DNA of 64,000 bases from Branchiostoma floridae (lineage: Eukaryota > Chordata > Leptocardii > Amphioxiformes > Branchiostomatidae): the NCBI RefSeq assembly GCF_000003815.2, contig NC_049995.1, positions 15,018,976 to 15,082,975 of the forward strand. Direction: 5' to 3'. A program made the translations under genes and the position numbers. This document shows, in pieces, positions 1-12,900 of the stretch. The notes under the pieces are model-generated. The model was not told where the DNA came from, searched no databases, and worked only from the letters and a program-made list of their open reading frames with translations. The first letter of the stretch is position 1, and each line of letters starts with the position of its first letter.

Positions 1-1030
1 TAACATTCAAAGGACAGAGGGAAAAACTAAGATATCCCAACAGTGCATAATTGAAATGACACAAGGCAATATACAGCAATCTAGTGGGTGAATCATTCAA
101 ATGATACAAGAATCCTGAAGGTGTAACATTCGTTCATATAAATTGACAGTTGTCCTCCCGTCGAAACTTGAAGGAGGTAATACGGATAAAACATCGCCTT
201 TCTACAACCGTGTCTTATAAATTGACACAGTTGTCCTCCCGCCAGTCGAAACTTTCTGTTATTAAAGGAGGTTAATATGGATGGAACAGCGCCTTTCTAC
301 AACTGTATCATATATAATAGTCTTTCCCGGGGAGTTTGTCCTTTGAATGTTGCACCAGTTGGGATTCTTGTATCTTATCCTGTATCATTTGAATGATACA
401 CCCTTTAGATCGCTGTATATTACCCTGTATCATTTGAATGATACACTGTCGGAATAGCTTAGTCTTTCCCTTTGTCCTTTGTCCTTTGAATGTTGCACCA
501 GTCGGGATACTTGTATCATATCCTGTATTATTTGAATGATACACCCTTTAGATCGCTTAAACCTGTATCATTTGAATGATACACTGTCGGAATAGCTTAG
601 TCTTTCCCATGGAGTTTGTCCTTTGAATGTTTAACCAGTTGGGATTATTGTATCTTAACCTGTATCATTTGAATGATACACCCCCTAGATCGCTGTATAT
701 TGCCCTGTATCATTTGGATGATACACTGTCAGAATAGCTTAGTCTTTCCCATGGAGTTTGTCCTTTGAATGTTGCACCAGTTGGGATTATTGTATCTTAA
801 CCTGTATCATTTGAATGATACACCCTCTAGATCGCTGTATACCTATTTAATTTGAATGATACACTGCCGGAATAGCTTAGTCTTTCCCTTTGTCCTTTGA
901 ATGTTGCACCAGTTGGGATTCTTGTATCTTAACCTGTATCATTTGAATGATACACCCCATAGATCGCTGTATGCACATTGTGTATTACCCTGTATCATTT
1001 GAATGATACAGTGTCGTCGGAATAGCTTTA
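1..1030. repeat. Satellite built on a near-palindromic 20-mer, with inverted first unit
   Basis: The 20-mer TGTATCATTTGAATGATACA (9-bp inverted arms around TG) recurs with small changes at about 381, 430, 565, 660, 705, 805, 930 and 990. It is embedded in a longer unit that also carries GGAATAGCTTAGTCTTTCCC and GTCCTTTGAATGTT. Positions 1-125 read as the reverse complement of this unit, so the array changes orientation across a spacer at about 130-310. The spacer itself holds two copies of a roughly 80-bp block (about 138-215 and 218-300). No coding potential is evident; short ORFs here are by-products of the repeat. Confidence 0.85.
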
Positions 1031-1074
1031 AGGCTTTTCCAGAATTCTGGTTCAAATACAGTTAAGTTATATGA

Positions 1075-1076
<2 letters not shown>

Positions 1077-1109
<33 letters not shown>

Positions 1110-1156
1110 GTAGATCTGTGGAACTTCTTGTATATATATATATATATATATATATG
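1077..1156. repeat. Paired (TA)n microsatellites
   Basis: Two TA runs, about 1077-1106 and 1131-1154, flank a short unique spacer. Their complementarity would allow a hairpin. No gene overlaps them. Confidence 0.85.
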
Positions 1157-1199
1157 GCAATATGACAGATAATATTCAGAGGTAAAACTTTCATTCGGT

Positions 1200-2330
1200 C
1201 ATTTGTAGTGCAAAGTCTCGGGTCAGTTGGGATGAACCAATAAGGTTTAATAAGATAACTGATAAAACCTAGATCTGGTCTGTTTAATTAAGCTGTCTAA
1301 AGTGTTTTGACTGAGATACATACGATTCTCCAAACTGAGGGTACTCAATCGGTAATCCCTGGTAGAGTATTGCGTGTTTTGTTTTGGGTAGTTGGTTTGA
1401 TCCGGAAGTATCACATCGGTCACGTGGAAACCCCCATGCAGACCGTAAAACACGAGGTACGCTCGCCAAAATGAGTACTTAGAAGGTCAACTTTGACGAA
1501 ACGAATCTCGTCTTGAACTACTTTTTGAAATCTCAACTGACCTACACACGGTTGCCTGACTCTTTTAGATCACGGGGACACATATAATAGCTCGATTTGA
1601 CGTATCGTGACTGTGCTACGACTTATTGAATGGAGTCTTCTATGTACTCAAAATGGCGCGCCACACCTCCCCTTCTCCAAAGATCGCTCTTTGTTTATCA
1701 ACAAAATATTTCAGTTTTGGTCGCTTAAAATGGTAATATTAGCTTTACAGAAGTCCGATGTACTAGACTAAGTTATGGTGTAAAGTTTGGGATAAATCTC
1801 ACAACACATACCTTATACAAAGCCAAGCTTTGCCGCATGAAAAACTCAATAAAGTGAGAAATGAGCATGATGTTGTGGACTTCTCAGGCGAGTCCACATA
1901 TTTGAAGATAGGTATATCGATGTTATAAAATATATAGTTAAATATAACATTTGACTCTTACCATGCCTGATGCTACCTTTTTCTTGTTTAAATCATATTA
2001 TAATGTAAAACAAATATATAAAATTACTTTATTAACATTTAGGGCTTTGCATTTTATACCTGCTGTCCAATTTTGTTCCCTTACTAAAAAGTGGTATGAC
2101 TTAAAGGTCATCCAAAAATGACCTTTTGACAAGACCATTACTGAAATAAGGGAGATTCAGTAACAAATAAAATTTGAAAGCCGTCCTATTTCCAAACAAA
2201 AATAATCAATAAAAGCCATATAGTTACTAAAAGTAACATTTATTTCAGTTGTTTTGTTTTAGATATAATAGATTTAGAATAGATACTGTATATAATAATT
2301 TAGAACCCTGTGTAATAATGGACTCGTCCT
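1200..2330. other. Intergenic stretch with nothing recognised
   Basis: AT-rich sequence without a convincing ORF, splice-compatible exon or RNA gene on either strand. The end of an upstream neighbouring gene is not visible. Confidence 0.5.
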
Positions 2331-2342
2331 TCACGTGTTCAG

Positions 2343-2392
2343 CCTCTTTCGCAAGTGCCAGCCATCTTGGAAGTCGTGGTCAGCTGTGCCAG
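2343..2392 (+). promoter_or_regulatory. EEF1D: Candidate 5' UTR exon of EEF1D with TOP-like start and YY1-like motif
   Basis: A pyrimidine-rich start (CCTCTTTC at about 2343) is followed by GCCATCTTGG and then a GT donor (CCAG|GTAAAA at 2393). Translation-factor mRNAs in animals commonly begin with a 5' terminal oligopyrimidine tract and often carry a YY1-type CCATCTTG element just downstream of the start. The next acceptor would be at 3899, thirteen bases before the EEF1D ATG. The exact transcription start is inferred, with no transcript evidence. Confidence 0.45.
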
Positions 2393-3376
2393 GTAAAAAT
2401 TTCCTTCTTTTCTGCAAGATTCCTGGTGACAAGATACTCTCTGTGTGTCTTAGAATTTAGGAGACATGTCTTAGAATATGTCTGTGTCCTTCGTTTGAAT
2501 ATGTGATGCATGAAAGTCATTTTAATAGCAGTATTTGTTCCGCCGACTTGCTGAAAAATTATGTTCCATATCCACTTTGCTGACGACATGCTTTGCAATC
2601 TGCTGGGTTCTAAAAAAACTCAATTTATTTTACTTTAATATATGATCAAGAAAACTACTATTTGTAGAATTAATTATTTTCTTAAGATAATATAGCTTAT
2701 ATAGCTACATACATCTATAGATACGATATGGACTTTTTTATAAATTTATTTATCAAATTATGATAGTTACTTAATGTCTTAAACTAGTATCAAATCAAAG
2801 ATATTTTAAAAAAATGCGAAATTTTCCAGTCCACTCCTAATGTTTATACGTTTTTTGTATATCTCTCTTTGTTGTATTTCCAGAAAGATTACATGAATGT
2901 CCCGTCAGTTCTATAGAACAGAGCTCGTTTTCCAAATAAGGTCTCGTAAACTCATGACACTTGTCTTTCAGAAAAAAAGCCCAGGCATGTTGGTTTATTT
3001 CGATTTTTTGTCTATGAACGTTCAAAATACTGTAAAATATGGCATTTTGCGGGGAAACGATCAATTCTAACGGATAAATTTATTTGTAATCAATTTGCAT
3101 GTGCAAGCGTGTAGTTCCTTAATCCAAGTGGATTGTACCAGGTGCATGCTCAGAAAGGAAGTTTGATTTTGTGTGGCATTTATCCAGTATGAACAGTGAA
3201 ATAATCTATTCTAACGGAGAACTAGATATGTGATTGATTGATAAATTGATTGATTGATTGATTGATTGAAAAGTTGAAGTGAGAACCAAGCAACTGTGGT
3301 CTTGGAAAGTTATCAGGTATTTTCCTTCACTTATACCCTAAATCTTACGATACACACAACACAAGTAGATTGTGTA

Positions 3377-3651
3377 AGGCAACACTGACTTCATCTTATG
3401 GCTGACATCTGCGAGCACATTGCTTTAATACTGGCCACATGTCCCCGAATAGTATCCCTCGTCAATCAGACTTTGATGCAAGCTCTCAAGGATAAGGGGG
3501 CACATGGTAAGAGCCTTGGGCCAGAGCGCCCCTGTTCCCTTTTGAAACAGGTTGTGGAACTGTAATTTTTCCTGGATTTTCTTTCCAGCCTTCACACAAA
3601 AGTTTGGGAGTCTCCAGAGGATCCATCCATAAAATTAAGTCAGTGTGACCT
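3377..3651. mobile_element. MITE, ~275 bp, AGGCAACACTGACTT-type terminal inverted repeats
   Basis: The left end AGGCAACACTGACTTCATCT mirrors the right end ...AAGTCAGTGTGACCT, with about 25 bp of imperfect inverted termini. No transposase ORF. Related elements lie at 30129-30511 and, more distantly, 41448-41815. Confidence 0.7.
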
Positions 3652-3696
3652 AAAAAAAAGAAAAGTAGTTTATACATTAATCTACTGTTCCATTTG

Positions 3697-3851
3697 CCAA
3701 AAAGCAGTTACTCGAGCAGTTGGATATGATTTTAGAAACGGTCAGACCTTTCAGATAGTCAGTGACACTGATGAAAGATAGTGGATACTATCTGAAACAT
3801 CTAACTGTTTCCAAAATCATATCCAACTGCTTGAGTAACTGCTTTTTGACC
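3697..3851. mobile_element. Foldback MITE in EEF1D intron 1
   Basis: About 60-bp arms (3697-3760 and 3787-3851) are reverse complements built around CAACTGGATATGATTTT-like sequence. Fragments of the same family occur at about 12230-12350, 18265-18320, 22365-22400 and repeatedly at 56540-58800, making it one of the commonest repeats in the window. Confidence 0.75.
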
Positions 3852-3912
3852 TATCTTATTGCCTGGATGTCTAATCATGACGTACTGTTCCATCCTCAGC
3901 TCAACTCCCAAC

Positions 3913-6900
3913 ATGACGGTACCGAACACCCTCACCCCGGCGACCCTCGACAGCGTGGAGCCTGTCTGGTTCGACAGGTTCCGTGTGGAGGAGGCGGAGG
4001 TCAGGTACCAGCAGCACCTGGCTGACCAGCACTCCGGACTCGTGGTCAAGGTCAGTGGGTCAAACAGCACAGTGGGGTCAAACAGCACAGTGGGGTCAAA
4101 CAGCACAGTGGGGTCAAACAGCACAGTGGGGTCAAACAGCACTCAAGGTCACAATAATACCATGATGATAAAGTCATATTTGTTCTTGATTAAAGACTTC
4201 TGGCATCCTCTGCCCTTGAAGTCTTGTGAAATGCTTAGGCCAAAGATGTATGTCAAGGTTAAAAACAGGTTGAAGGAGAAAAAAAGTGGAAAAAATAAGC
4301 ACCTTCACTGTTTTCGAATGTGCATGTGCAACGACAGGAATTATGGGTAATATGTCAAAGGTAAAGGCCCCTGAGACATTAACAAATCACGTACTGACAT
4401 TGCTATGCAAATTGAAAATAATGGTTGAGACAAGAACTGTTTACAATTGCAAGTCAGGGGCCTTAACCTTTGACATATAACCCACAATTCCTGTCACTGC
4501 ATATTTGTACTTGAAACAGTGAACATGCTTATTGGACTTACCAAGAGAGTGTAGTATGATTTTTGGTTTGTCTGTCCACGTGTGTTTTCATTCTGCCATC
4601 ACTGCCTTGTAGAAATGGTTGGGTTCTTTTTATTCATGTGTATGTGTATTTGTGTACATGTAAATGTGTTTGTTAAAATGAGTGTATATCATCAAGTTCA
4701 CTGCCTTTATATGTAGTATTATGCAATGATAAAGGCAATGAATATGATGATGCCTTCGCTGCATGTTGCATGTTGTATGCTTTGGATTTTTTTTATGGCA
4801 ACATATACTAAAATGAATGTTTGAATTTGTGTCTCTGACTCTTAAATCATAACTTTTGTTACTCATGATCATTAATAAGAATAGAATTTGGCTCAGACAA
4901 AAAGATGAATTATATGCTTTACACGTACTGATTAGATGTAGCTTGGTTTAAGTATATTGTACAACTACAAGTGATACAAGTTTGTTTAATGCCTCTTTCA
5001 TACTATAGTTTAGATAAGGTCTATGTATTTAAGAAGACAAGAAGATGCCAGTAGTACATATATATAGCATGCAGTTTGTTCTGTACGTAAAAAAGCTGCA
5101 CTCCTGATTCTGACTCTGCCTGTTTCCTTGCTACCCTCTGCTTACTAGAAGCGGAAAAATAGAAGTCGGGTGAGTAGCCTATCTTTGGAGCTGTGAAGTT
5201 GTGAAGTTGTAAAGAGTATCCGTACAATGCACACTGTTACTTTTCTCTTGTATAAATTTATACAAAAAAATGCACTTTCCTGTGAGTATAGTAAGAAACT
5301 AGCAAAATGTACATCAATTTGCCATTAGTAACATTGTCTGCACATTGCTCTTGATTTGTCCATGCAAATAAAGATGCACATAAGTCTAATCAATATAAAT
5401 CAACTATTAGGCCACACCGATTTAATTTCTTGGTTCACGGATTCGCTCGCTCCTATTTTTTGGGAAAAAAAATAAAAATAAAAATTACCACTCAGCAAAT
5501 TTTCACCATTAATGAAACCATTCACCAACTTTCTGGTGTAGCAAATTGGCCTTTATATTATAAGCTCCTTAAAGTGTGGGTACAGGTGCCGTTACTGTAC
5601 AAAAATAGTGTTTTTGTACTTTTTTCAAGCTGAAAACTTTTTTCTTTATGTTTTGGATTAGTCGTTACCTTTACCCCAACCATTTTACAATTCTTATTTT
5701 TATTTTTATTTCGCCCTCTCGCTCCTTATTTTTTATGAAAAAATCCGTGAACCAAGAAATTAAATTGGTGTGGCCTTAAATTGATTAAGCAACAATAATA
5801 TTACACTGTCTGGAACAAGTTAGAAATGAGCAACATGCAGTTAATATATGAAAATAAGGCTGAAAACTATTTCTACCCTTTGTCTCTTCTATGCTTCTAA
5901 GTGGTTGCCTGAATACACAATATGTAGTTCTCCATTGCATTACTAACAACCTTCTCATATTGGTGGCTCTTTCGCTCTTCACATAGCTTGTATAGTTGTA
6001 ACTACTTACTACTAACCCTTCACTCTACTCCTCCTTGTCTTCTGTCTTTCCTTCTCTCACTCTGCTGCTTGAAATTTGGACCGTGAAGAAGAAGAAAAAC
6101 AAATCTGACAGCAGTCCCTCCAATGCTGAGGTAGAGGTAACCACTCCTGGAGAGGAAACTGTGCAAAACAAGAAGGCGGAAAAGCCGGAGAAGTCCGGTG
6201 AAAAGAAGGGAGGGCGGGGCAAACAGGCGCAGAACGCCAGAACACCCCCAGCGGAATCAAACAACAAGAAGAAGGGTGGAAAATCTGTCTCTGTAAGCCT
6301 CTTATGGTTACAGTATACATGTGGTTGGGAAGTGATAGTAGTCGTACAAACATAGACATGTTATATAAAATGTACCTCAGACTATATAAGGTAGTACTAC
6401 CATCCTAGTTAGTGTTCCATGGGCTCCCATATATCACTACAGCTAAATGTACATGTTGAAACTACATGTAGTTAGTTTTCCTTTACTCCCACAGTCTCAA
6501 CTACCGGTAGTAGTATTGGAGAGTAGGGGTGAGTACCGGTACAGAAAATTCAGGTACAGGTCCGGTTTAGGTCTAGAGGCTCAGGTACAGGTCCGGACCT
6601 GAACCTGATATTTCATGAATGGGCGATACGTAGTCATCGAAAGAGATGATATTGCATATCAAACGTTTATGCAAATCTTTTTTTCCAAATGTTTCCCCGT
6701 ATGCCCATGTTGACATACAAGTGATGTAAATGCCCATACATTTTTGTCCATTGTGTATACTGCTTACTACATTGTGCATTGTATCATGTCCTATATGAGA
6801 ATGCTTGCATGTGTTGTGACTTGAATGCCTGTGCTGTGGGTGGCAATGTTATGCTGCTAATGAACAAGGCCACACCAATTTCATTCATTGGTTCTCAGGT

Positions 6901-9900
6901 TTAAAGGAACAAACTACTGAACTGACACTCCAAAAAACAACATGAAAACATAGTCCTACTCTAAGCTTCAAGTAAAGTGTATACCTTAGTACACACATTT
7001 TCAGAAAGCGAATAAAGTTATAGTCAGGGTCACGTTTTTCTCCCATGTTTCTCCCATGCTTAAATTTTGCTTGAACTGCCTGGGAACCAAGACAATGGAA
7101 ATGTGTGGCCCCAGCATGTGAGTGTGTGCTGCATTTGTGACATTGTGAAGGCATGACGTGTGTGCTTCCCTCTCTTACTCTGACAATGACTCAGAGCTCT
7201 GGTGAACTTACTGTAGTGTGGCAGGAAATAAGGTTTATGTTTTGTAGTTGGCTTCAAATTTGGTAGCTTGAAAAATAAGGGGAGTGCACAAACTCAAGAT
7301 CAGGTGTTGACAAGTTTCAATTTTATGTCCATTTCTGTTACAATTCAAATTAACAAGATTTGATTTTAAAAAGGGTTGAAAAAAGCACAGCACAAATGCA
7401 TGTAAGTGTACATACGATGTATACATATGTTTGCAATATTCAGAAATCTGTTATACAATTTACACATACAAGAATTACACGGAAAATTGCAAAAGTATGT
7501 TACAAAATGTACCAATGTAATTATTGAGGTACTACCACTGGGCACTACACTGAAAGTATGCTAAAAAAAATCAATGTGTCATTTACAAGAAATCTCATAT
7601 AAAAATCTCATGACATTAAACTTGAATGTGAAATATTTGGAAATATTATTTGGAAATACTTATGGCCTTGCCTCCTGTGTTTCCCTTGTAGGAGGGCACC
7701 AGTAGCATTCTAAATGAGATTGCACGGGCACGCCAGAACATTCAAAACTCCCTCAGTATACCTGTGAGTAGAACAACACCTTTTCTACTAACCTCGCACA
7801 ACCACACCCAACCCCACCCATCCGCACTACTGATCTCTGGTAACGCACTTAGAACCTGCCAGAATCGCATTGATCTGCGTACTAGTACTTGTAGTGTGGC
7901 ACAGCTCCATCTGATTTCTTTTACCAGAAGTCTTGACAGAGTTTTGATGTGTTCTCAAAGCTGGTCCAGAATGTGCAATGAAGGACTAGGCATCCCTAAA
8001 TACTTCTTTTACGAACAACGAATATAGGTAAAACCATGGAGAATGGTGAACTATCCTTACAGATATTAGTAATTCGCTGTGAAAATTTGATGGTATTTCT
8101 CAATATCTTCTACTTTGGAAGCAGTAACAAAGCCAGTCTTCCATTGCACATTCTTGACCACCACATCTGCCCAAATCCCACTCATTGTTGAGAACACCTC
8201 AGTACCTTGCCATGATTTCTGTGTGATAGTTGTTAGATGGAGGTATTGCAGTAGAGACTTCTAGCTTTAATGTTATGATCACTGCATGTGCTTCTCTACT
8301 TCAGCATTAGAACCAAATCTGCATGTCGGTATTGTGACTTTGTGATGTCTCTGATCATGATTCCATAGTTAACACAGCTACGAACTACATGTAGCACCTG
8401 TATTTAGTTATAGAAGGTTTTAGAAGTATCATCAAAATTCATGTCCATTTAGATACAATGATGTACAATTTCTCATGTCCAGGTAGAACTTGTTTATCGC
8501 TTAAGTTTTGATTATTTAGATTGAGACAATTGTCTATTGTGCTTGGTTAACATAAGTCTAGCTTTAATATGTATTATGATCATAGTAAATAGCACTGTAG
8601 CCTTATACCAGTACAGTGTAAATGAAATTTAATGTACGATGTGTAGAGGTACAAATATTTGTTGTATATTATTTATAACCTTTTCTTTTTTTTGACAGTC
8701 AAGTATTAAATTTTGTACCAAACTTTTAAATATTTCTTCAAGATCAGCATTGCAAGGCTGGTGGCAACACTATGGAAACGTACTGCTGTAATTCACATAT
8801 CTGGCTTTATACACTATTTCCACACACAGATAAGGACTCACCAACAAGCTTTCATTCCTCTGGACTTTCTCAGGTTGATAACCTGATGGCAAGAGCTTTA
8901 CTAAATCATAAATGTGTGCAAAAGAAGCCAGTCAGATGGAATCTTCATAATGTCTTTCATTTGAATGTGATATGGCTGCATATTTTCATGATCGAATTTT
9001 AACATACACACAGCCTTGCAATGCTGATGAATTTCTCAGACGTCTTGAAGAGTGTTTGATGTTTCCTAAGTTGCTGTCCTGTTCTGTACCTGTAGGGAGA
9101 AGGGCTGCAGGTAGGCACCAGTGTGGGACACGCCGAGGTGTTCGCTCGACTCTCAACTCTGGAGCAGGAGAACAAGGACCTGAGGAAAGGTGAAGTATAA
9201 AAAAAGTTTGTGAAAAACCACCACGAAAAGTCGTTTTTCCCACTACTCAAGACAATGGTCCAATTTGCTACAAAGGAATATTTGGTGGAGTATCCGACTT
9301 CCATGTGCACTTAAGTCCTATCTTCATGTGAACGTTTGACTAAAGTCTTGGTAGAAATGGCTATAGATTCTTCTCTACTTTGCTTTTGTTATTTTTTGAA
9401 CCTGTAAGCACCAAAACGTATAAACCCATGCTGATGAAATATGGTCATTTTCTACTCGGTCCAAAATCCGGTTAAGAAAATTAAGTTAGAAAGACGGAAC
9501 TGAGACCTTGAAAAACGGGTTTTTAATGAGATTATCATATGCGAAAGGGCGCCGACACACTAAGTCAACAATCATAACAATAGCAAGACAAACAGTGTGT
9601 GGCTTTCCGACCGTGGACAGCGTCCCCAAGCTGCCTGTAGCTTCTACCAAGAATTTTTGTCCATCAAGGTTGACGGATTGGTTTAAAAACTTTTCCGTCA
9701 CACGCAGCAAATTTCCGTCAATTGACGGAAAAACGGACGCTGGCTAGAGCCCTGACAGATACAGAAACTGGTATGTTCAAAGCTGGTTGTTCTGGGGTAA
9801 ATTCTGATGCAAATATGCAAATCGTTGTTGTTTGTTCCACCCCTGCAGTAACCAATGACCTGAAGGCACTTGTGTTAAAACTGGAGTCCCGGGTGGTCTC

Positions 9901-12900
9901 CCTGGAGAAGGGCGGGGCAGCGCCCTCCAACTCACCTGCCAAACCGGTCCAGAAGGTGGAGGAGGAGGATGATGATGATGACGATGATGATGATGATGAC
10001 ATCGACCTGTTTGGAAGTGACGACGTAAGAGGATATTTTTCTCTAATGTTATCAACTTTGTTCCTAAACCTTCAGATTTGTAACCCTACAAGAACTATCT
10101 ACAACCAAAAGTTGTCCCCATAACTTGCCAAGAAAACAGTTATCAAAACTGAAAGTTCCACTGCAATATCATTAAACAAGCCACTAGGGGATCTTATGAA
10201 AACCTACGGGGGCCACATACCAAATATACATGTACAATCCATCTTTGCATTCTCAAGCTATTGTGTTGACACACATACACAATTGCAGGAACACTCATGA
10301 AAATGCAGATATCTGTCTATACTTTACGTGTAGTTTAGTAGGCAGACAGAGAACTGATGTGACGAAGTTTTCATCATCATGTTGACTTGAGGACAACATT
10401 ATGAATACGAGAAATATAAAACAGTTCACTCTGGTTGACCATCACAAAGCATGTATTACACAATAATGAATCAGGGTACTGTATTTGCTCCATGTCACAC
10501 ATTACTGAGGCTGTTAATTCCTTCTCGCAGGAAGCAGATGCTGCAGCAGAGAAACTTAAAGAAGAAAGACTGAAGAAATATCAGGAAAAGAAGTCCAAAA
10601 GTGAGTCTGCCCAATTTGTAAATTTCAATCTTGATTTGACGACCTTCGTGACTATTAGAATCTGATAAGTATAATTGTTGATCTAATACAAAGGTAGATC
10701 TAAGGATTGAAATAACAATGTGTTTGTGCACTTATTACAGATAGTTGATTTTTTTGTTGTCTTGTTTTCAGAGCCAGCTCTTGTAGCAAAGTCTATGATC
10801 ATCCTGGACATCAAACCGGTGAGTTTTGGTTCACTTGATACTGTAATTCACTTTGTCTTCTCGGTACCAAACTTTCACGGTCTGAGAAAATTTAACTTGT
10901 TCTCGGAACTAAATGTTCACGGTGGCGGCAAGTGCACATGAAAAAGTATCTTGTATTATTTGTTATCAGTAATGATGCAGTCATCACATTGAAAACCGTG
11001 AACATAACAGTACAGTCAAACCTGTCTATAGCGGCCACTCAAGGGACCGGACAAATTTGGCCACTATAGACAGGTGGCCTCTGTATAGAGGTGGCAACTT
11101 GTAGATAAAATACCCAAGGGACCGACAAAAAGTGGCCACTATGGACAGGTGGCCCCTCTGTAGAGGTGGCCCCTAATACAGGTTTGACTGTACATTGAAA
11201 AAATCAGGAATAACAGTATGTAATTATTGTCAGTTTTGGTTCTCTTGATATGTAATTGTTGTTACTATCTCAGACACCTCTTTTTACATGTGATAATACA
11301 TTTGAATATTACACTAATGTTACAGCAATTTAATGATAAGTTCAACTTGCGAAATATTGTTGTCTTTATATGTACTGCAAGTATTTACTATTATTAATAT
11401 TGTCTTAATATATTACTCAATGTTAATGTGCAATTATAGTATACTCAAATAACAGGTTGTTTTTCTTCTTTTTCCCCCTGTACTGTTTCTTTCAATATGA
11501 TAGTGGGACGATGAAACAGGTCGGTTCTTTGGATTTTTTTATTGCTTTTGATAAAATAAACTCTTGTTCACAACCTCAATAAGACATGAAAAAAATGTGA
11601 ACATTTTCTTTGAATTGTGTTGGTTAACATAATGCTGAGCTTATCTGTGGAACCACAGTTTGTTATTGATGCAAACTTACAAGTTCTATATTTTGTTTTT
11701 TTACAGACATGGCTGAGGTTGAGAAGTGTGTTCGGTCAATAGCAACAGACGGACTCACATGGGGACAATGTAAGTACTCAGGATATCTGGATATATGCTG
11801 TATTGATGTAGCCTGTGTACCATCCGGATAGTAGTTCACTCCTATGTTTGCTTCTGCTATCCGAGTGGAGACTTGCGCCTTCAAACCGTTTTGTGGTAAC
11901 GTCAGTTAATGAGAAAATTAAGGAATGGGTTCTAGAGCGCTTGTTCGATGACAACAGGCCAAGCAAGCTTACGGAGGGCGCTTTGGGTGTTGGAACGCCA
12001 GTTTGAACGAGCTCATTCCTTACTTCGCTCATTTGTAGGGACCAATCAGCGCCTGCGTCCAAAATTTGGACGATTCCGGACGTTAAGATTATCCGCGTTC
12101 CCAGACGGAAACACAGAGAAGCGACTGCATATAGTGTATAATGAACGTCAGAGCTAGAAGCGACTGTATATAGTATATAATGAATGCCAGGGCGAACTAC
12201 TTTCCGGATGGTACCCAGGCTAGTATTTAAATGGCAATGAAGGTTAGACATCCAGGTAATAAGATACACCAAATAGCAATTGTTTACTAGCAGTTTTTTA
12301 AGCAACTGGATATGATTTTGGAAATGGTCAGACGTTTCAGACAACAGCTGTTATCTTTGGTCAGTGACATAATCACACCCACAACAGGTTAACTTGTCTT
12401 CCCTTTGCTTCCTATTGTACTACACTAGAAATTAGATGTTAGCTGCATTTTTTCTCCTTTTTTCTTGCAACCAAATTTGTCCCCCTGGCCTACAGCATTA
12501 AGAAATTCTAGGTCAGCTTTGTTATTATTGTAATAGAGCTTATTGTCATAGAGTTGGGATTTTTATGAATTGTTTGTTATTTTTGCTTTGTTGCAGCCAA
12601 ACTTGTACCTCTGGCTTATGGCATTAAAAAGCTCCAGATCAGCAGTGTGGTAGAAGATGAAAAAGTTGGAACAGACTTTCTGGAGGAGAAAATCACAGAG
12701 TTTGAAGACTATGTAAGTATAAGTAAAAGTTTGAGTAGAAAGGCTATTCAAGAAGAAGTGCCATTGGTTTTGTTTCTGACAGACTTTCAGTTACCTGAAA
12801 ATAACATAACTAATAAAAATCTAAGCAACAAATAGAAGATGACAAAGTGGGAACAGACTTCCTTGAGGAAAAGATCACAGAGTTTGAAGACTACGTAAGT

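Noticed and set aside
9718-10055. Minus-strand frames of poly-Ser or poly-His
   Set aside because: They are antisense to the Asp-run (GAT/GAC repeat) of EEF1D exon 5 and have no independent support.
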